Assembly (NCBI GenBank): GCA_027604665.1
Contig: JADGIZ010000444.1
Location: 1 to 13,531, forward strand
Length of the DNA stretch: 13,531 nt
Direction: 5' to 3'
Source: Polyrhizophydium stewartii
Taxonomy: Eukaryota; Chytridiomycota; Chytridiomycetes; Rhizophydiales
Shown piece by piece: positions 13,484-13,531 of this stretch (position 1 is the first letter of the stretch; each line of letters starts with the position of its first letter). Both the position numbers and the translations under genes were made by a program. Below the pieces are notes generated by a model. The model ran no database searches, had not been told where the DNA came from, and saw only the letters and a list, made by a program, of their open reading frames with translations.

Positions 13484-13531
13484 GGGGGGCGGAAGCGGGG
13501 CAAGCGCGATCGGGGCGACGCGGCTGGAGGC
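13484..13531 (-). promoter_or_regulatory. Start of the DUF2045 upstream region (cut by window edge)
   Basis: Only 48 bp upstream of the DUF2045 ATG are present. They are GC-rich with a C-run directly before the ATG on the minus strand. No element can be called. Confidence 0.25.

Noticed and set aside
11257..13503. 748-codon minus-strand frame overlapping the DUF2045 gene
   Set aside because: Longer than the real exon frame but made of Arg/Pro/His/Ala. The conserved DUF2045 blocks lie in the neighbouring frame.

Overview
The window looks like nuclear DNA of a GC-rich eukaryote, most likely an early-diverging (zoosporic-type) fungus. Genes are compact and on both strands. Several carry short GT-AG introns (about 60-310 nt) with GTGCGT/GTGAGT-like donors and CTGAC-like branch sites. 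Third positions are strongly GC, so nearly every real gene has long antisense and off-frame shadow ORFs. The fungal call is an inference: an alkenal-reductase-type MDR, malonyl-CoA decarboxylase, a METTL23-like methyltransferase, a KIAA0930/DUF2045 protein and an STMP1-like micropeptide occur together, but no marker gene fixes the lineage.

Layout, left to right. 21-1052 (-): zinc-free MDR reductase, one exon, with an AT-rich promoter patch at 1196-1242 holding a TATA-like box and a 9-bp inverted repeat. 1312-3039 (-): unrecognised, mostly disordered two-exon protein with an RRVSF motif. 3524-5290 (-): unrecognised disordered protein of about 588 aa, with an AATAAA signal after its stop. 5385-6245 (+): METTL23-like methyltransferase, divergent from the previous gene across only 94 bp. 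6351-8854 (+): malonyl-CoA decarboxylase in eight exons, with a basic N-terminus and a C-terminal AKL peroxisomal signal. 8868-10409 (+): F-box-like protein with a polyglutamine tract, starting 13 nt after the preceding stop. 10625-11053 (+): two-exon, 64-aa STMP1/DUF4535-like mitochondrial micropeptide. 11283-13483 (-): two-exon KIAA0930/DUF2045-family protein with a long disordered insertion, convergent with the micropeptide gene.

The genes do not form an obvious pathway. Two have links to organelles (malonyl-CoA decarboxylase to mitochondria and peroxisomes, the micropeptide to mitochondria), and the reductase and decarboxylase both touch lipid or lipid-aldehyde metabolism. No CRISPR, transposon, tRNA or rRNA was seen. 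I did not find a convincing new multi-gene system. The most interesting items are the micropeptide gene, the dual-targeted decarboxylase, the DUF2045 protein with its insertion, and the two orphan disordered proteins.
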